Position numbers and translations under genes: made by a program
Assembly: GCA_937996585.1 (NCBI GenBank)
Contig: CALKUW010000284.1
Location: 1 to 25,145, forward strand
Source: an uncultured Flavobacteriales bacterium
GTDB lineage: Bacteria; Bacteroidota; Bacteroidia; Flavobacteriales_D; Sanyastnellaceae
Direction of reading: 5' to 3'
DNA: 25,145 nucleotides
Notes under the pieces: generated by a model
Told to the model about the DNA's origin: nothing
The model's input: the letters and a program-made list of their open reading frames with translations, nothing else
Databases searched by the model: none
Shown here: positions 22,981 through 25,145 of the stretch, in pieces
How the letters are laid out: each line of letters starts with the position of its first letter
Numbering within the stretch: position 1 is the first letter of the stretch

Positions 22981-24339
22981 GTGCGCACATTGTTCCCTTG
23001 GGCAGCGACTTGTTTTGCCCTGCTTGCCTTCACTTTGAGTGGGTGCCGTCCCACGCCTCCCACGCCGGACGATTTCCCCTTCACCCCCAGCGCCCTCGAG
23101 TCCATGATCCTCTATGAAGTCTTCGTCCGCGATTTTTCCGACCAAGGCACCTTCAAGGCGGTGGAGAACCGGCTCGATGAGCTGGTCGACTTGGGGGTCA
23201 ATGCACTGTGGCTCATGCCCATTCACCCCAACGGGGAGGTCAATGCCCTCGGCACCTATGGCTCACCCTATGCGGTGAAGGACTACACCGATATCCACCC
23301 GGACTTCGGTTCGATGGACGATTTTCGGGACCTCGTAGGGGCCTGCCACATTCGCGGGATGCGCATCCTTATCGATTGGGTGCCCAACCACACCGCGTGG
23401 GACCACCCTTGGATATCGGCCCACCCGGACTGGTACACGCAAGATGCGCAGGGCAACATCGTCCACCCTCCGGGCACGAATTGGATGGATGTGGCGGACC
23501 TGAACTACGGCCAAGGTGGCATGCGTCAAGCGATGCTCGATGCCATGCGGTTCTGGATCGCGGATGTGGGCATCGACGGATTCCGATGTGACTACGCCGA
23601 AGGCGTACCCCAGGATTTCTGGGAGCAGGCCATCGCCGAGATGCAGACCATCAACCCGGACGTGATCATGCTCGCCGAAGGGGCCGCGCCCTGGCTGCAC
23701 GACGCCGGCATGAATATGACCTACAGCTGGGATGGCTACGGGGCCATCTGGCAGGTCTTTGCCAATGGGTCGGCGGCGCATTCCATCCAGACCAGCTTCG
23801 AAAGCGAAGCGACCTCCCTCGGTCCTCTGGACCGCCGACTCCGCTTCTCCACCAACCACGACGAGACCAGCTGGGACGCTCCTCCCCCCACCCTCTTCGG
23901 CGGACAGGATGGGGCCCGCAGTGCGCAGGCCATCGTCACCTTCCTCCCGGGCACACCCTTGGTCTACAACGGCCAGGAAGTGGGCAGCACGCAAGTGCTC
24001 AACCTTTTCGAACGCATTCCCATCGATTGGTCCACGAACCCCGAGATGCGGCCCTGGATGACGACCTTGTTGACGGCACGGCGGGACCACCCTGCCCTCG
24101 TGCACGGAGACATCTCCTTCAGCGTCCAGACCAACGTCTTCCGCGCAGAACGCAACTACACCGACGCGGACGGCCACACACACCGCGCCCTGCTCGTTGC
24201 CCACGTCCGGGACGGCAATAGGACGACTGACCTCAGTGCCTGGCAGGGCATGGATTACGCAGATGCCTGGACGGGCGAAGCGCCTCCCGTCTCCCTGTCA
24301 TTGGGTCCGTTCGAGGTCCGACTCTACCTCACCCCATGA
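22981..24339 (+). CDS. GH13 alpha-amylase family lipoprotein
   Basis: The 452-residue protein starts with a lipoprotein signal ending LSGC (Cys22), so it is probably membrane-anchored in the periplasm or at the surface. GH13 regions are intact: DWVPNH (132-137, region I), GFRCD (nucleophile Asp204), MLAEG (acid/base Glu233) and TNHDE (transition-state Asp294). An N-terminal segment LYEVFVRDFSDQGTF and an LxMPIHP motif fit the family. It likely hydrolyses alpha-glucans or maltodextrins; no susC/susD genes are nearby. I use the GTG at 22981, which directly begins the signal peptide. The upstream ATG at 22951 would overlap the divergent Smr start. Its stop overlaps the next gene's ATG (ATGA). 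Confidence 0.92.
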   Translation: MRTLFPWAATCFALLAFTLSGCRPTPPTPDDFPFTPSALESMILYEVFVRDFSDQGTFKAVENRLDELVDLGVNALWLMPIHPNGEVNALGTYGSPYAVKDYTDIHPDFGSMDDFRDLVGACHIRGMRILIDWVPNHTAWDHPWISAHPDWYTQDAQGNIVHPPGTNWMDVADLNYGQGGMRQAMLDAMRFWIADVGIDGFRCDYAEGVPQDFWEQAIAEMQTINPDVIMLAEGAAPWLHDAGMNMTYSWDGYGAIWQVFANGSAAHSIQTSFESEATSLGPLDRRLRFSTNHDETSWDAPPPTLFGGQDGARSAQAIVTFLPGTPLVYNGQEVGSTQVLNLFERIPIDWSTNPEMRPWMTTLLTARRDHPALVHGDISFSVQTNVFRAERNYTDADGHTHRALLVAHVRDGNRTTDLSAWQGMDYADAWTGEAPPVSLSLGPFEVRLYLTP

Positions 24340-25145
24340 AGTGCGCCTGGCTTCTGATGGCCGGCCTCCCTCTGGCAGTTGAGGCACAGCAGACCCTGGA
24401 CACGAATGCGGTTCCGGAGGGCTTCCGGCCCTGGGTGCACCTGCTCGGATCCGCGGAAGTCATCGCGCCTCAGGACGGGCCGGATTGGCGGTCCATGGAC
24501 ATAAAGGATTACGACCAGGGCCAGAAGAAGTACCGCGAGCTCGAGGAGATGGTGTTGGCTGTCTGGCCCAGCGTACAGATCATCACGGTGATGCTCGACA
24601 CCCTGCGCCCCACCTTCCTCTCCGGCATCGAATCGGTCCCTACCGACACGCTGCGGGTCCACCGCCAGGAGGTCAAGGACGGCCGGGCCCAAGCCAAGGC
24701 CGACCGCAAGGAGGAGCGGAAGGAAAAGAAGGGGCGGAAGAAGGACGACACCGCAGAGGAAGACGGGGTCAGCATCACCTTCGGTGAGGAATCCGACGGA
24801 CCGGACACCCTGTTCATGCCGGATGTCGACTGCTGGATTGCCATGCAGGAGCAGGACGGTTACGTCCGAACGGACAGCCTCAATGACGAGGGCGAGCGCA
24901 TGCTCCTCCGCGATCCGGACTACGAGGACGAGATGGGCATGAAAGCCGCCTTCCTCATCGTGCACCTGCTGGACCGGCAGAACCCTGGCATGCTGGACTT
25001 CGCGGACGACTACGCCAAGGCCATCAAGCTACCCTACTGGCGGACCATCAAAATGTTCAGCCGGCTGACCGGCTACCGCCTCAACCGGTCCTACGACCCC
25101 GAGGGCGCCGATGGCCGCATCGAGCACATCATCCGCAAGCACGGC
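24336..25145 (+). CDS. DUF4294-like secreted protein, 3' truncated by window end
   Basis: The frame runs open to the window edge (270 residues visible). A signal peptide is plausible (hydrophobic about 4-16, ending VEAQQ). The pattern DIKDYDQGQKKYRELEEMVLAVWPSVQ (about 55-81) and, later, MKAAFLIVHLLDRQNPGML, RTIKMFSRLTGY and YDPEGADGRIEHII fit my memory of the Bacteroidota DUF4294 family, whose ending has a 'Li.LidRq' motif and 'YdP...D..IE.i'. Between the two halves lies a very charged Lys/Glu/Arg stretch (about 110-145) plus an acidic segment, which looks like an insertion. The gene starts inside the amylase stop (ATGA), so the two are probably translationally coupled. The function is unknown. 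Confidence 0.65.
   Translation, partial: MKCAWLLMAGLPLAVEAQQTLDTNAVPEGFRPWVHLLGSAEVIAPQDGPDWRSMDIKDYDQGQKKYRELEEMVLAVWPSVQIITVMLDTLRPTFLSGIESVPTDTLRVHRQEVKDGRAQAKADRKEERKEKKGRKKDDTAEEDGVSITFGEESDGPDTLFMPDVDCWIAMQEQDGYVRTDSLNDEGERMLLRDPDYEDEMGMKAAFLIVHLLDRQNPGMLDFADDYAKAIKLPYWRTIKMFSRLTGYRLNRSYDPEGADGRIEHIIRKHG

Noticed and set aside
23263..24204. Minus-strand open frame (313 codons) opposite the GH13 amylase
   Set aside because: The amylase on the plus strand has all catalytic motifs; this frame is an antisense shadow.

Overview
The window looks like a gene-dense piece of a Bacteroidota chromosome, probably Flavobacteriales-like, with high GC for that group (near 60% by eye). The lineage call rests on several marks: a type IX secretion (T9SS) C-terminal sorting domain, a DUF4249 lipoprotein, a DUF2027-type N-terminus fused to an Smr domain, a probable DUF4294 protein, a Bacteroidota-style acyl-CoA reductase paired with a two-cluster ferredoxin, and many TAnnTTTG (-7) promoter boxes just upstream of start codons. 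No rRNA, tRNA, CRISPR array, insertion sequence or prophage was seen. No gene-free stretch exceeds about 105 bases, so there is no unexplained gap over 300 bases.

Layout. 1-2629: 3' part of an MBOAT O-acyltransferase, two small hypothetical membrane or lipoprotein genes, and a secreted protein with a carboxypeptidase-regulatory-like domain. 2664-4706: the GTPase MeaB, then a membrane protein that looks like a LytS-type histidine kinase lacking its phospho-acceptor histidine and N-box. 4708-7781 (minus strand): ung, a WD40-repeat protein and hisS in one direction. 7859-10997: an SF2 helicase, an orphan LytS-type histidine kinase and an SRPBCC/AHSA1-like protein. 10999-17442: tsaD diverging from a very large tamB, followed by a T9SS-sorted protein. 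17429-20230 (minus strand): an acyl-CoA reductase (LuxC-like), a DUF4249 lipoprotein and a STAS-like protein. 20322-22356: a ferredoxin diverging from the reductase, overlapped by a secreted protein of unknown function, then another secreted unknown. 22357-25145: a short DUF2027/Smr protein diverging from a GH13 alpha-amylase lipoprotein, whose stop overlaps the start of a truncated DUF4294-like gene.

Functionally this is mostly housekeeping (tRNA charging and modification, uracil repair, MeaB chaperoning, outer-membrane biogenesis) mixed with envelope and secreted proteins typical of the phylum. I did not find a clear new defence or biosynthetic system. The most interesting signals are: -7 boxes so close to start codons that near-leaderless mRNAs are predicted; the apparently dead LytS-like sensor beside meaB; a nested inverted repeat plus T-tract before the orphan kinase; and convergent gene pairs whose stop codons abut or are separated by a few bases.
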